Assembly: GCA_037013495.1 (NCBI GenBank)
Contig: CM072808.1
Coordinates: forward strand, 45,866,068 to 45,930,067
Origin: Hippophae tibetana
Lineage: Eukaryota > Streptophyta > Magnoliopsida > Rosales > Elaeagnaceae
Reading direction: 5' to 3'
Length of the DNA: 64,000 nt
Within the stretch, counting starts at the first letter, position 1, and every line of letters begins with the position of its first letter. Below the pieces are notes generated by a model, which saw only the letters and a list, made by a program, of their open reading frames with translations, was not told the origin of the DNA and ran no database searches. Below are positions 34,928 through 48,500 of this stretch, piece by piece. A program made the position numbers and the translations under genes.

Positions 34928-36842
34928 TCATACCTCCTCTGGTATTCTATGCTCCAATGGAACAGATGAGCCTCGGTTGATCAAGTAAGTTGCCATGTTG
35001 ACTGCTTTTGCCCAGAACTGCTTTGGTAAACCTGACTGTATACGAATGCTTCTGGCTCTTTCTATCAACGTTCGGTTCATACGCTCAGCTACACAATTGT
35101 GTTGCGGCATGCCTGGCACAGTTCTTTCCATTCTAATTCCATACTCATAGCAGAAATTTTTGAATATGGTGTTTTCATATTCATCACCATTATCGGTTTT
35201 GAGTTTTTTGATCTTCAACTCCGTTTCATTTTCCACCATAGCTTTCCATCTTCTGAAATCCTCAAATACTTCAGACTTATGCTTTAGAAAGTAAACTCAT
35301 ACCTCCCGAGAGTGATCATCGATGAAAGTCACAAAGTAGTGTTTCCCACAAATGGATGAGATGGTCGTTGGTCCCCAAACATCAGAGTGGATAAGCTCTA
35401 GCCTTTCTTTCTTTGGGGTTCTACCACTTGTCTGAAAGCTGACTCTCTTTTGCTTTCCAAGTATGCATTCTTTGCACATGTCTATCTCTATAGACTATAG
35501 GCCTGGAAGTTTTCCCTTTGAGTGCATAATCTTCATCCCCTTGTCACTCATGTGGCCTAGTTTTTGGTGCCACAGATTTGGTGTTTCATTGCCTGATGTA
35601 ACTATGATTGAACAACGTGCCCCTACTATCATGTAACGATTGCCACTCTTCTTGCCTCGAGCAACCGTCATTGCACCTTTTGAAATCTTCCAATCATCAC
35701 CATGGAAGATCGTAATGTAGCCTTCACTAGCCAATTGCCCTACTCAGATTAAGCTCTTTATTTCTTAGGTCGAGAATATGCCTGACATCCTTCAGTTCCC
35801 AAACAGACCCGTTCAACTTAATCTTCACTACACCTTTGCCAATAATAGCACACGGTTGATCATCACCAAGATATACCTTTCCAAGGTTTCCAAGGACATA
35901 TTTCTTGAAGAATTCTTTCTATGAAGTAACATGTAACGATGCTCCAAAGTCTAACACCCAAGATTCTTCGTTGCTCTCCAAAGAGCATATCAATGCATCA
36001 TCTCCGCCATCTCCTCCTGAGGTGGAAGTAACATTTGCCTCTGCCTTCACTTGTTTTTCCTTCGGTGAACTTTTGCACTTATTTTTGTAGTGTCTGATTC
36101 TCCCACAATTCCAACACTCGATAGTCTTCGAGCTATGAGAATTATTAGGATTCCTGGATTTGGACCTTCTGTCCTTTGATTTACCTTGGTAGTCTATTCT
36201 GCCACGTCCATTCCCTCTAGTTGAATCTCTTCCTCTTGACTTTGTATGCAAAAATGAAGAGGTTGAAGATTCACTCGACTCCCTACGTCGGATCTCTTCA
36301 CTGAGAACCAGATCATGAACATCGTCAAATTTTAACTTATTGCTTCCTGACGAGTTACTCACAGTCGTGATAGTAGCATTCCAGCTTTCTGGTAAAGAAG
36401 ACAAAAGTATCAATACTTGTACTTCTTCACCGAATTCAATTTCAACTGAATTCAACTGGGTTGTGACTGTGTTGAGTTCATTGAGATGTTGAGCTACCGA
36501 TGCACCTTCTGTCATCTGCAAGTTGGACAAACGTCTCATCAAATGCACTTTGTTTGAGGTCGATGACTTCTCATACATATTGGAGAGAGCTGTCATAAGA
36601 CCTACTGTGGTCTTTTTCTTTGCTATGTTGAAAGCAACATTGCGGGATAGCGTTAATCAAATAACTCTGAGGGCTTATCTGTCTAAAAGATTCTAATATT
36701 CTTCCTTCATAGTCTCTTACTTCTTCCCTGAAAGAGGTTGATATAGATTTCTTTGATATAAATAATCCTCTATCTGTATTTTCCAAAACCCAAAATTTGT
36801 GCCATCGAATTTTTCGAGTTTCACCCTTTCTTCATCTACGGC
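34928..36842 (-). pseudogene. A2 gag-integrase remnant
   Basis: Gag starts near 36842 (Met-Ala-Val-Glu-Glu-Arg-Val-Lys on the minus strand, then an Asp to Gly-Thr-Asn stretch) but soon carries stops. Pieces 36596-35919, 35734-35495, 35479-35297 and 35239-34928 follow gag, knuckle, gag-pre-integrase and integrase core. The protease site reads Asp-Phe-Gly-Ala. No RT or RNase H is present. Confidence 0.85.
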
Positions 36843-37018
36843 CATTGCTCCCACTCAAATCTGACTTCCTCTAGATCATTTCCAACTATTTCTACAAACC
36901 ACCGTGTATTAGAACACCTCTGTCAACAAACAAATATCGTCGACAAATTTCATTATTCACGTGAATAATATCATTGCAAGAAAATGACAGAAATCACCAC
37001 CAAAAGCTTTGATACCAA

Positions 37019-37428
37019 TTGTGGGAAATTACGTAAATTCCCGATAAGCCAGATTTATGAGAAAGTAAGAATAGAAAAATAATACACAAATTTAATAACG
37101 GAGTTCGGTTAATCTTGCTTACGTCTCCGGACCTGCTGTAGATCTTTTTACTGAAAGGGAAGAAATTACACAAGGTGTTTACAACACTCACAACTCACAA
37201 CTCACAATCCAATTACACCCAAGAAAATTACTCTCAATTTTCTCCCTAAGTTTTTCTCTCAATTGAAATGAACACTTTAGTTGATTAATTCATTACAATT
37301 ACACATCTATTTATAGGAAAATTCACTCTTTAAATTATTTCTTAAATTAATAGTTCTTTGAATTACTCCTTGAATTAAGCTTTATGTTTTGCTCCTTAAA
37401 TTAAGGAGCTTTATAACAATCTTCAACA
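37019..37428 (-). repeat. A2 5 prime LTR
   Basis: About 410 bp from TTGTGGGAAATTACGTAAAT to CAATCTTCAACA. Carries the same CTATAAATAG core promoter as the other copies. Confidence 0.8.
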
Positions 37429-39419
37429 ATGGAAAACTTGTGCAAATCCCAAAGGAATAAGATGGGCATATAGCCCTAAGTGGAATGACATGAAGGAATC
37501 AAGCCCTAGTAGAAACCAACAGGTTCCAACTGATTGGTGGTTTGAAGATGTTTCAATTTTAAGGATTGATCACTTTGTTAGAATTATTACAGCAATTAAG
37601 GGTATGAGATATGATCTTATTGGAGCTGTAATAATGCATTATGCAGCAAAATGGCTACCGGGTTTGATAAGTGATTCTTCTGCAGCAGGTGAAGAAGTAA
37701 GCAATTTTAGCAGCAATGCTAGCAATACGAGTAGCAGCAACAACAGTTGGAAAGGTGGGCTACACATGATTGTTGTTGGAGCAAAAGACGACCCTCTAAC
37801 CGTTCAGGCAAGAGATCAAAGGATGATTATTGAGAGCCTAATTAGCATACTTCCACAGCAGAAGGACAGTGTGCTCCAGCTTTGATTCCTTCGTATAATA
37901 AAACCAAAACTATATATGATGTAGACTTTGTTCAGAGGCTTTTGGCAAACAGAAAATCCAAGTACAAGTAGGCAATTGTCTTATTCTGACAAACACATGT
38001 ATGAAGGAACTCAAAGGGCAATTGCAAGTGCTAATAAATGCTAAAATGAGAGTGGCTAGGCTTGTTGATAGTTATCTCATAGAGGTGTCTAAAGATAGAA
38101 ATCTCTCTCTTACCAAGTTTCAGGTACTAGCCGAAGCTTTGCCTGAATCTGCAAGAACCTCTGATGATGGACTTTATAGAGCTATTGATTCCTATCTAAA
38201 GGTAGTGGTTTCTTCCTTGCCCATGTTACTTTTACTTTAAATCAAAGCATGGAACTTAGTCACTCATTTTCTAGAAGTACTAGAAAAGGAGAAGAAAAAT
38301 AAAAAAGAGGAAACTTGGGACATGTTTTACGGCTTAACTTGAATTTGTTGTTAAAAGCCTTATCCAAAAACAATGAAAACAAATCTGAGTTGTTCTCATT
38401 TTTAAAAACAAATTAGAGTGTTTAACCATTGTTTTAGATGTTTTCTGAAAATTGAGGTTGTAAAAAACAAAAAACAAAAAACAATTTTAATAAGTATAGA
38501 AACCAGTTTTCAACTTACTTGGCCAAACAAGCCCTTAATTTTCCTGAATTTCAACTTCTTTATTCTTCATTTTGTTTTACTGAAGAAATTGTAGCTTCTT
38601 AACAATCTACTAAAGAGGAAGACAACTCGGAAGCAGATTAGTCAAGAAACAGACTTATGTGCTTCTGAATTAAACATACTTTCTTTACCATAAATGCCTT
38701 CAGGACTCAGAGATAGAAAACACAAATAATGTGCTTCTTTATAAAAACACTTTTTTTTTGGGCATGTTATATTGCCAGTAGATATTGTAGGTCATACTAT
38801 AATTGTGTTTGTGATCTTTCTGGTTCTTTTACTGATTAGTTGTTATCTCTTCATCAACAACTTAACAGGCACATCCAACACTTTCTGAACATGAAAAGAA
38901 GAGACTATGCAGAGTAATGGATTGTCAAAAGCTCTCAATTGATGCCTGCCTGCATGCTGCTCAAAATGAAAGGCTGCCATTAAGAATAGTAGTAGTTCAA
39001 GTACTCTTCTCTGAACTAGTAAAGATAAGCAATGCAATAGCCAACACTACATTAAAAGAAACTACAACTGAATCACAATATCAACCAATGATTTTAAATA
39101 AAAAAACGCTACTCGAAAGCACACCACAATCATTCCAAGAAGAATAGGCAACAGCTAAAAAAACATTAACAATCTAAAGTTAGAACTCGAAAGTTTTAAA
39201 GCTAAGAACCTTGAACTCCAAAAAGATATGGAGAATCTGCAGAGACAATTTCATAAAGTGTTGAAACAAAAACAAAAATCTGCTTGGACTAGTGGATGGA
39301 AGACGCTGATCAAATTGACCAAGATGACAGCTCTTGAAAATCTGGATATGTGATTTCAGCTATCAATAGATCAGCAGAATAGAAAGGGACCAAGAAGGTG
39401 GAGAACTTCAATTTCTTGA

Positions 39420-41034
39420 TTGATTTATGACACTAATGTTTAGCTACTTGTTCTGTTCAAGTTCTTCATAATGTTTTAATTTCTTTTGTTTTCTCTTCAC
39501 AGCTATAAGGAATTGAAGTTGGCTTCTGTTTCTTTCTTCTTCTTTTTTCCTTTTCTTTTCTGTTCTTTTTTTTTTTCACAAATGAACTAGCTACCTTTTG
39601 TAGTTGCCACGTATATTGTATCAAGAGTGTCTTCTATGTGCTAGTTAAAAACAGAATTCCTTTATATTTTTATATTTTACAAAAGTGTATTTTTTTTTTG
39701 CTAGTTATTCGGTGATATAGGTATGTTATATCTTTTGAAAGGTTATTAAAGTACATATCAAATATTTAAGGTAAAAGAAAATGATTTTTTTTCTCAAAAT
39801 TTGTAATAATCTTTTTAGGAGAGATAATAGAATCATTTTATATTATCTAATAATTAACAGATTAAAATATATTTTTGTTAAATACAGTAAATTTCTAATA
39901 CCTTTTATCTTATCAATAAAAACATAGAAAAAAGAAAAAAATGATTAAAAAAAAAGTTGAACTAGGTTTGGACAAAGATGAATTCTAATAACACATATTT
40001 AATTATTATTTGACACATAAATAATGAAAATGTAATTCTCCTATTTACTAATGTTATATACAATTTTCCAACTATACAAACACCAAATTAAAAAAAAAAA
40101 TAGCTCAACCATCCGGATTATTTTCAATATTAAAAGCACATAATTGAAGACACATTTACCCATCAACGAATGAACAAACCAAAGCAGAGAACTAGTCACA
40201 TTTAACCATAATTGAAGTCAACATTAAATTTTATTATCATTAATTTACTGATAAATCAGATAATGGCATCTACTTCACTAAACAATAAATCATATACAAA
40301 TTTACACCAATTCAATCTATAAGCACAATTTAATTGTGGGGAGAAAACATGTTTGGTGAAATTCGGTTTGTTCTCTTTAGTTTGAGATGGTTGACTCAAC
40401 CACTTTTTCTTTCCAATAAAAACACTATCAAAAATAATTAATTATGATCATATTTTTCTAATTGAATGAAATTGTGGTGCCTAAATATTAATTGTTTATT
40501 AAAAGTATGTAATATTAATATTAGAGGTAAAAATATACTAAATATTATGGTAAAATTTATACAAGTTATAAATGTCTTAATATATTGGGTTAATTTTATA
40601 GGATTCGATGACTTATATTTTTTTATAAACTTTGATATTGTATCAAAATTTCAATTAATTAAAACAAAAACTTTTGATTTTTTAAAAAGGAAATAGACAT
40701 TGCTAAAGAGAAAAAATAGATGATATAATTAAAATAAAAATATAAAGTTATAAATATTAAAAACACACAGAGAGATTCTTAAAAATTCGACAATCAATAA
40801 AATGTATTAGCATATTATACAATAATGTTAGAACAATAATAAATAATATCTATGAAAAGAGTGAAAAAAGAATAGAAAGTATATTACAGAAGTATGAGAC
40901 CACTTCTATTATTCTAATTGTAAATATTCATTCTCTCACATAACACTTTGTGGACATCAATTATCATATGTGTGCCGTCTTTGTAGATATGCATACCACA
41001 TATTATGTAATGTGAGAGGAATACGTAACCTCGA
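39420..41034. other. Intergenic DNA between convergent NPH3 copy and BCA gene
   Basis: First 300 bp are T-rich and look like the former NPH3 3 prime UTR. The rest is AT-rich with no supportable gene. The end nearest 41034 is the 3 prime flank of the carbonic anhydrase gene. Confidence 0.6.
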
Positions 41035-44000
41035 TCAACCCCAAACCAGTCGATCTTTGATCGAAAATCTTTTAGTTTCCTTGGAGCGGTTTTCTTGATG
41101 ATCAAGTGTCCATTTCTCAAAAGTACAGTTAACAAAGTCATAGTAACTACCATGAATATAGAGAACACCTCTCTTTACTTTTTCTGCTATCCATGGGTAG
41201 GTCAACAAGTTTAGCAAAGAATGGTTCACTGATTCCTGTATAAATGGTTAACATTCAACATTGAAAAAATATTTTATTAATCTAGTATATATACTAACAA
41301 AAGTATAATGAGAAATCACTATGCACATAAAAAGCCTCTAAAATATTTTGGGTTATATATTTAGATTATCCCTTTATTAGTTAAAAGTTAGATTTGATCC
41401 CTTTATTAGTTAAAAGTTAGATTTGACCCCTTGTATTTGTAAAATATAACAGTAATACTCTTATGTTTCATTCAGTTGATTAAATTATAGTTAACTAGCA
41501 CGTGGATATCCTACTCTGAATACAAATATTGTAAGAGTCAAACTCTTGCTATTTCCCAAATAGGGTTTCATTGCTTGGGGTAAAAAATAACCATCCAAAA
41601 AAAGTTGATCAATGCTTCAAATTAGTGCTAGAGCTATAATAATATAATTAATATTATGATATGAACGCACAACTCTTCAGAAACCCTATCTCCACGAAAT
41701 GAAGCCTTTAAATCCCAAAAGTTATGAGTTCGGGAATTTTGTTTTTGCCTAAAATTGCCTTTTTTTGCTGTGTAGGCTATACATTACTTAAGTACAAGCT
41801 AAGTACAACTTTTGTACAGGCTGTACACATACTATTTTTGAGATTTTGGAACATTTTCGGCCAAATCTCTAAAAATGAGCTATTTAAGGTCTGAACTCCC
41901 AAATAGTCAGAAAGTTTTGTTCATTAGGGAAGGCTATGCTCATTAATTGTCCAGCCAATTTTTGAAAATATTTAATTACTCAGCAAGCAACTATAAGAAA
42001 AGTAATCTAAAATAGCAAAGCCAATTATAGGAAAAAGAAGAACTAATCCCTATATATTTAAAGGGAATTATAATACCTTCTCGCAGTGTTGGCACTGCTG
42101 GTCAAAGTTGAGGTTGGAAGCAATAGTCTTTGTGCTCAGCCTAGCATTTTCTCCAACGACAACCCAGTTTTTGATAAAGCTACTGTTCAAGAGTTTTGCT
42201 ATGTAAGAAACACAGCCATACAAATTGTTTATAGGAAAGAAAGAACAAACGATGATCAGTGGCAACAACTTGAAAAGAGATAAAAGGTTTAACCAAAACC
42301 TCGAATCTCCTTCATTTTCCATACTCATGAGGGCACGAATACCTCCACAGCAGCTATGGCCAATGATCAATATATTTTCGACCTGCAGAGAATTTGATGC
42401 TTAATTTAAAGTTAGAAAGGTAATTACATGATCTTTTAGGTTTTGGTCTTGCTAATGTATTTCTCTCTTTCTTTGTCTCTCTAATCTAACTCGGTGCAAA
42501 AGATACCCTTCAAGCTCACATGAGACTCCAATCTTTCCTAACACATCATACTGGAACATAATTCGTTTGGACTATCGGTTATGAGGTACAATATATAGAA
42601 GTTCTATGATGATTTGATGAACGCACTTTTCTTTAACCTATAGCCGTCTACCACCTCATTTTGTTTACACATAACAACTTAAGATGAAAAGAGTTTTCTT
42701 TTACATAATGTTGTTAATTGTTTTGTTAGTTGTGACATGATAGGCCACATTGTCCTTATCATTACAAAGTAAACTATCTTTAAGGGCCAAGGCCATGTTC
42801 CTAGAAATGTTTCTCATTTCCTAACTAAGAACTTTCAGGCACATAAGTTAGGTAACAGTACAGTTGACAAATAAATTGTTGGAAACAAAATGCTTACTTT
42901 AAGAGAATTCACAGCAAATTCTAATGCAGCCTTTGTCTCTGAGGGTCCGCTCTAACAAAGAAAACAAAGAAGAAGTTAGGTCACAGAGGACAGGAAGGAG
43001 GGAGGGAGCAGCTAAGGCTGGTAGTATAACTTTTTGTATCTAAATTCAAATGAATGTGCTTGCTTTCTTATGTAAATCGGATTCGTTAAAAACAGAATTT
43101 CAATCAAGTTCATTCAGATTATGATGTATAACACACCTCAAATGGAGGCACCAGATTGGCAACATTGCGCACAGTGAATGCTTCACCAGGTTGGAATCCC
43201 AAAATGGCTGAGGGGCAAACTCTTGAGTCCGCACAAGCAATTACCATGAACTGTTCTATGAATCATCGGTAAAAATTATTACAATCGTATCATTAAGATA
43301 CTTGGATGAATCAAAAATGGCTATGAAAATATGGAAACAAGTTCTCAATTTTGAGGTCACCGCATTGTATTGAGTATTGACAACATGCAGTTAACAAGTA
43401 AAGCTCAAACATAAAAAAACTCAGTTGAGTTCTAACCTTTGGTGCTTGACCCTTTGCAAGGCTTTGGTAGTGCTCTAGATTTTCCCTATTCAAGAAACTA
43501 AGACAAGTTAGAGAACAAGTTCATTGAATCTGAACCGCAGACTTATAGAGTTTAACAACCTTCAAACAGGGGACATTTTTCGACGTACATGTATTTATGC
43601 TTTTTAAAGCTTAGAAATCGAAGTTTCATCATCTCAAAATAATCAAAACCACTTTCCCTTTCTGCTACTCTCTGTATTTTGCTGTTTTCGAGTTCCTGAG
43701 TCATAGCTGCAGATTTTGTTGAAGCTTTCATTGTAAAACGTGGACTTTTCCTGCAGTTACCATAACAACAAATCACATTGTTATTTCAAGGTCATCCAAG
43801 GGTAGCATGTATGGAATCCCATATTATATTACATGTATGCAAATAAACAAACAGCGTAAGTATTTGTCACTATATGGGGTTGGAAGTGAGCGAACAAGTT
43901 CGATGTGGACTACAGAAGATAAAGAAACTTGGTTTATAAGAGCTTAGGTTACTCCTCAACAATATTAAAAGGTAAAACTTTAAGCCCAACAAAGTGGTAT

Positions 44001-45567
44001 CACAGGTCATAACTAAGGCCAAGATTATACGATGTGGATGTACATAAATCCTCGAAGTCCATATGGACTTGTTGGCAACATAAGAGGTCAGCAAAGGGTG
44101 GGATGAATAGTAGAAAAAGTTTGGCCTCATGTTGGATTGCGATATAGCTGATATTATGGTGGACTCCCAAGTGGTATTGGAAAGCAATCAACTCCGCCAT
44201 TATGCTAGTGACCTTGAGGTGAGATTACCCAGATAAGGGAGTTTAACCTGGATCCTGTGTTTCTGGAGAGCCAATGGTTGAAGTTCAAGGGGTCCAGATG
44301 GAATGTGTCGACTATAAATTATGTGGTATGCTTAGAGGGGGCTGATTGTAAGTAATGAGCAAATAAGTGGCACCAGAATAGTGAAAGAGAAAGAAATGAG
44401 TTTAGGTTGATAACGATTATGCTTTAAGATTGACCTTTTAAGATGGAATACAAGCCAAACACATGGCAACCCCCTGTAAGTTTCAACAACAAGATGAATG
44501 ATCCATGAATTAGCAGCTGGCGTGCCACAATTTTCCAAACAAAAGAGGTGTTTATTCTAAAGAAAATAAAACATTCACATGCAAACGACAATAGATTCTA
44601 CTTATCAGCTTACAAGACTAGCTGAATGTCCAACAAAACATGTGAACTAGCATAGTTGTTGCAATCAATTTTTTCAATAAGATTTTATGGTCCAATTGGC
44701 CAAAAGATGAAAACTTATTTAGTCATGTACCCTTTAATGAGTTTTTAAGAATACTTTTTGCTTTTTAAAAACTCAAGAGCAAATGGACAAGATAAAATAA
44801 TTCCTAAAATTCCTTCCAATTGGATGGAAAATTCAAACAAGAAAGCTGATTGAAACAATTACATACATAAAATAGTCAATTGAATTTTCTTTTTAAAAAA
44901 TAGCTAAATTAGTTCATTGGTGCATAGACTCCTCAAATTTAATGAGGTGCATATGTCCATGCGATACCACATGAACATAGATATTGATATTTGACATTTC
45001 AATTTGATACACATTTACAAAAAAAAATCAGAAAAAAAGAGAATATTGGACACACGAATATGTATCTAACAATTTAAAATAATCTTTGTGTAAAAAAAGT
45101 CAGCATAACATAGAATTAGAAAACTAATTATATGACTAGTAAGCATTCTCATTTTAATCACCATTATGGCGTTATGCATATTTCAGTCCATAAACTGTGA
45201 TCAAACTTTTAAATACAGAAAAAATTAAAGCAACCTATCAGAACTTTTGCAAAACAACTTTAATAATATTCTGAGCACCAAAGCTGAAGGAACAACAACA
45301 TACTTGAAAGTAGATAATAATCTCAAATGGGTCTGCTCAATTTCCCCTGATTTGAGGTCAGAGCCAAAGATCTGCCACAGAAATAGCAAGTTATTCACAG
45401 AACCAAAACAGTAGGATGAAATAGGAATAAGCAGAGAGTGGAAAAGAAATTACAGTTGGTAGCCTCAAAGAGATTGTTTGAGAAACTATGGAGTTATTGG
45501 AAGAACGCACGACAAGAGGGCTTGAAAATTGGTTGTTTGAAATAGAGATTTGGGAAAGACTTGCCAT
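41035..45567 (-). CDS. BCA5: Beta carbonic anhydrase (BCA5-like)
   Basis: Nine minus-strand exons, all GT/AG and in phase: 45454-45567, 45304-45371, 43589-43750, 43437-43485, 43137-43250, 42898-42951, 42300-42382, 42077-42182, 41035-41235. They total 951 bp, 316 residues. The Ser-rich amino end ([20 protein letters not shown]) looks like an organelle transit peptide. The catalytic domain has CADSR (Cys137, Asp139, Arg141) and GHSCCGG (His196, Cys199), the zinc ligands plus Asp/Arg dyad of plant-type beta enzymes, and ends [14 protein letters not shown] then KDRLVWG. It interconverts CO2 and bicarbonate. GHSCCGG and the carboxyl end resemble the BCA5/BCA6 group rather than abundant leaf BCA1, but plastid or mitochondrial location is not certain. 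Intron 2 (43751-45303) holds a TRIM-like remnant. No damage seen. Confidence 0.93.
41363..41432. repeat. Tandem duplication, about 35 bp, beside BCA exon 9
   Basis: Two units of the form ATCCCTTTATTAGTTAAAAG followed by TTAGATTTGA lie in the last BCA intron (41236-42076). A few bases differ between units. Confidence 0.8.
43872..44010. mobile_element. TRIM-like solo LTR/primer-site remnant in BCA intron 2
   Basis: The sequence around GGGGTTGGAAGTGAGCGAAC, with TTCGATGTGGACTA, TATAAGAGCTTAGGTTACTC and TTTAAGCCCAACAAAG, followed by TGGTATCACAGG (about 43994-44005), has the layout of small plant TRIM-type LTRs that end in CCCAACA next to a tRNA-Met primer site. A second LTR was not found. Following sequence to about 44420 is GC-richer than its surroundings and may belong to the same insertion. 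Confidence 0.4.
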
Positions 45568-48500
45568 TGAAATGAAAAGAGAAGCAAAGTAGAAACAAGC
45601 TTTCTAGAATAAAGCAATGGCGGTGTTGAGAGAGTCATGGCAAAAGTATGGTTTAAATGAATTCGGTGAGTTGGTTGAATCGAATAGTACCCACATGTCT
45701 CCAAGAAAGACGGAGAAAACTAAGTTAAAAAAAGTTCAGCAGAACAACTTTTGTTAATATTAAAATAATATTTTCATTTTTAAAAATATTAAAAAATAAA
45801 ATTATTAATCAAAATTTTAAATTATTCAAACGTAAATATTATTAATTATAAAAATAACAACTTTTTAATTAAAAAATGAGAAAAATATGCAATCTTTTCG
45901 ATTCTTCGACCAATTTAATGCTGATTTTGCAGTGAAACAGTAAAATAATTTCCTAAATTATTCCTGTATCAATTCACGTATCTAAATTTTTATATATTTT
46001 AATTATTTATATAATTTTACCTTTTATACTTAATATATATATATTACTGTATAAAAAAATTATATTTTATGAAAAATACATGTAAATTGTTTTTTTAAAT
46101 ATATAAAAAATATATATTAGGATGAACTAACAAATTCTATACGTTATAATAATAAAAGTATATACAAGTTATTTAGTTATTAAATGATATATAAAATTCC
46201 TATAATTTTTAAAAAAAGATATACAATGATCCTTAATTGATAATTCATTATTTTTTTTATAAAATTAGTCATGTGTTTGACACATAATCATATTTTAAGA
46301 TATATTTTTAGAATTATAAATTAATAAAAAAATAACTAAATTTTAATCTTAATTAATAAAGCTAAAAAGATAATGATGAATTTAAGATTAATGTATATTT
46401 TTTAAAAAAAGTTATAAAAAATTTATGCACTATTTAATAATTATAAGATTTTTATATATTTTTATTGAAAGATATAAAATACATAGTTTTCATATATTAT
46501 GTTATAAAAATAAGAATGAGTACATGTTTGAAACTTTAAGTTATAAGATAATTTGAATCTAATTCGTTGTAAATATCAATTTAAATAAATTCCAATTTAG
46601 ATTTGTATTGAATAGATTAGATAAGATGAAGATAATAATTTCAACTTATAAAATAAAAATTTACATAAAATCAAATAAAAATATTATTCATACAAATTCA
46701 AAAGTAAATGAAAACATGATCAAAAATAGTTAAACAAAAATTATTCAAAAGAAAAAAAATTCAACATCAATTACATAAATTAACTTCAAATATTCATAAC
46801 TTTAATATAAAATTTAAAAAAATTAAAGTTCAAATTATATCAAAATAAACTTAAACTTTTAAAGTATTGTTCATTCAAAAGCTTCACTTTCCAAACATTA
46901 ATAATAACATGAAATACTTAGATAATTATTCAATGTTTAAGTCACAAATACCATCCAAAACATCTACATGATAAAAAATTGAAAAGTTAGAAATATAAAT
47001 AAGCTAATAATGAACACAATAATATGTAAAACACTTTCATTTTCACATAATATTATAACTAATAAATCTATATATATTTGAATTATATATTTGAAAGTTT
47101 TATGTAATATATTTAATTTTAGAAACTTAATTTTATCAAGTGACTTTTGGATATCAATGATTGAAAAATAATGAATCCAATTTTGAGTACAAATCAAGGA
47201 TTACACAATTTTAAAGGATAAGGATCTCCTATAGCAATGAGAAAGGGTACGGGGTGGGAATGATTATTGATATAACTGTCCCTGAACTAAATAATAAAAT
47301 ATGCATCCGAAATCGTCTAAAAATTATTACAATTTGGGATAATTATTAAAAAATATCCGAAAAAAATCGTTTTCAAGCTTTTTAAATAATTTAATTTAAT
47401 AAATATATAAATTAATTTCATGTACGGAAGGGTATGATTATCAATATAATCATACCCAAACCGTACATATTGTTTCATGTTTGATTTTTACCCAAATTGT
47501 ACATATCTTCGAAATTTATTGGATAAAAACTGAACCGACGGTGCAAATAGCTGTGAATAATTGAACCTACAGTTTTTTTGTCAATTCATAAACTCCTATA
47601 TGAACTGGTTATATGATTAACAATAGATCATGCATATTCAGATGTTATAGTAGATACTGGTATGACTAATATATCTTGAGTTATTTAAGACAAAATCTTA
47701 AATCTTAAGGAATGAACATTTCATCAACTTAATAGATCAAATTTCTCATCATTCATATCAACCAATAATTTGTACAAGTATTTTTCACCTTATATTTGTT
47801 TTTCATAAAATGAACTTCTTTTAAATGCTTTCGAAGCATAAAATTGAATGCATATACTTCTAAACCAAAACTTTCTGTATCAATTCCTAAAAGTTGAGAA
47901 GATTTTTCTGTGCTTGAAGAAAAATAAATTTTATGATACTCTTTATACATATCTTTCAAAGTTTTTTTCATTATTTTTGTATTCATTGATGCCACAATCT
48001 CATCCTTATTACTCATTGTATAGTTATAGAAATTTTTTTTATACATTAACGATAAATAATATAGTCATTCAAATAAATAATAAAATACACGGTAATAAAC
48101 ATGTTAAATTAGATGTAATTGATGAAAATTCATTGTTTTATTTATGCTAATTCTTCGATTAATTGTCAAATAATATGAAATATTTTAAAAAATCTATAAT
48201 ATATTAATATATTAGAAAAAAATTGAATTCAAAATTTAAAATCTGATTAAATTCACACATCCAATATCACCAAAAATTTATAAGATTCAAATGTTATAAG
48301 ACTCAAATTCTAACTTATCATAATTGAGTTCATAGTTCTTCCACCTTATCATCTTCATTGACCCATTGTCTCTTACTTAACTAATTCTTTTAATATTTTC
48401 TTGAGATGTTTGGTTGCTTACCATATAGCAATTGATTGCATGTTTGTTATTCCAAATTTTGTTATGCTCATCATTTTTCGAGAATTTTGTTATTGAAAAG

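Larger units (their letters stand above)
34245..37428 (-). mobile_element. Defective Ty1/copia element A2 in NPH3 exon
   Basis: Same family and orientation as A1, about 3.2 kb, with LTRs about 34245-34692 and 37019-37428. Gag (36596 down to 35919 and upstream pieces), a knuckle (CWNCGRIRHYKNKC), gag-pre-integrase (35734-35297) and integrase (35239-34928) remain. Comparison with A1 shows two internal losses: one joining the LTR-proximal region to the integrase-RT linker near 34795, and one near 34895. RT and RNase H are gone. The primer site reads TGGTATCAAAGC (37006-37017), one change from consensus. Flanks TTAGA (34240-34244) and ATGGA (37429-37433) match at 3 of 5, so the duplication is degenerate; removing the element plus one 5-mer restores phase with the NPH3 exon, which supports this insertion point. 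Confidence 0.88.
28849..39419 (+). pseudogene. NPH3: NPH3 phototropism protein pseudogene
   Basis: Recognisable exons: about 28849-28931, 29085-29154, 33869-38201 (interrupted by a transposon at 34245-37428) and 38869-39419. The start codon is not visible. Seen in order: TDGFELRGQSW, the BTB entry DIPNDLQVHIGDVKFYLHK, LPGG-x-EAFELAAKFCYG, RCAAEHLEMTEDLE, the NPH3-domain block WWFEDVSILRIDHFVRIITA, LDDGLYRAIDSYL-like and [20 protein letters not shown] blocks, a coiled coil, and the tail RRWRTSIS before TGA. That tail matches the carboxyl-terminal 14-3-3 site of Arabidopsis NPH3, the plasma-membrane phototropin partner for phototropism. In-frame stops at 34025, 34088, 34145 and 34241, frameshifts near 37960-38040, and a deletion of the middle NPH3 domain near 37877 mean no functional protein. 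Confidence 0.9.

Noticed and set aside
29177..37428. Possibility that A1 and A2 are one large element with nested insertion
   Set aside because: NPH3 exon sequence (33869-34239) lies between them, each has its own LTR pair and primer site, and A1 has its own perfect target duplication.
47753..48046. 97-codon minus-strand open stretch with Lys/Ser-rich composition
   Set aside because: No motif could be assigned; AT-rich intergenic context and no supporting signals.
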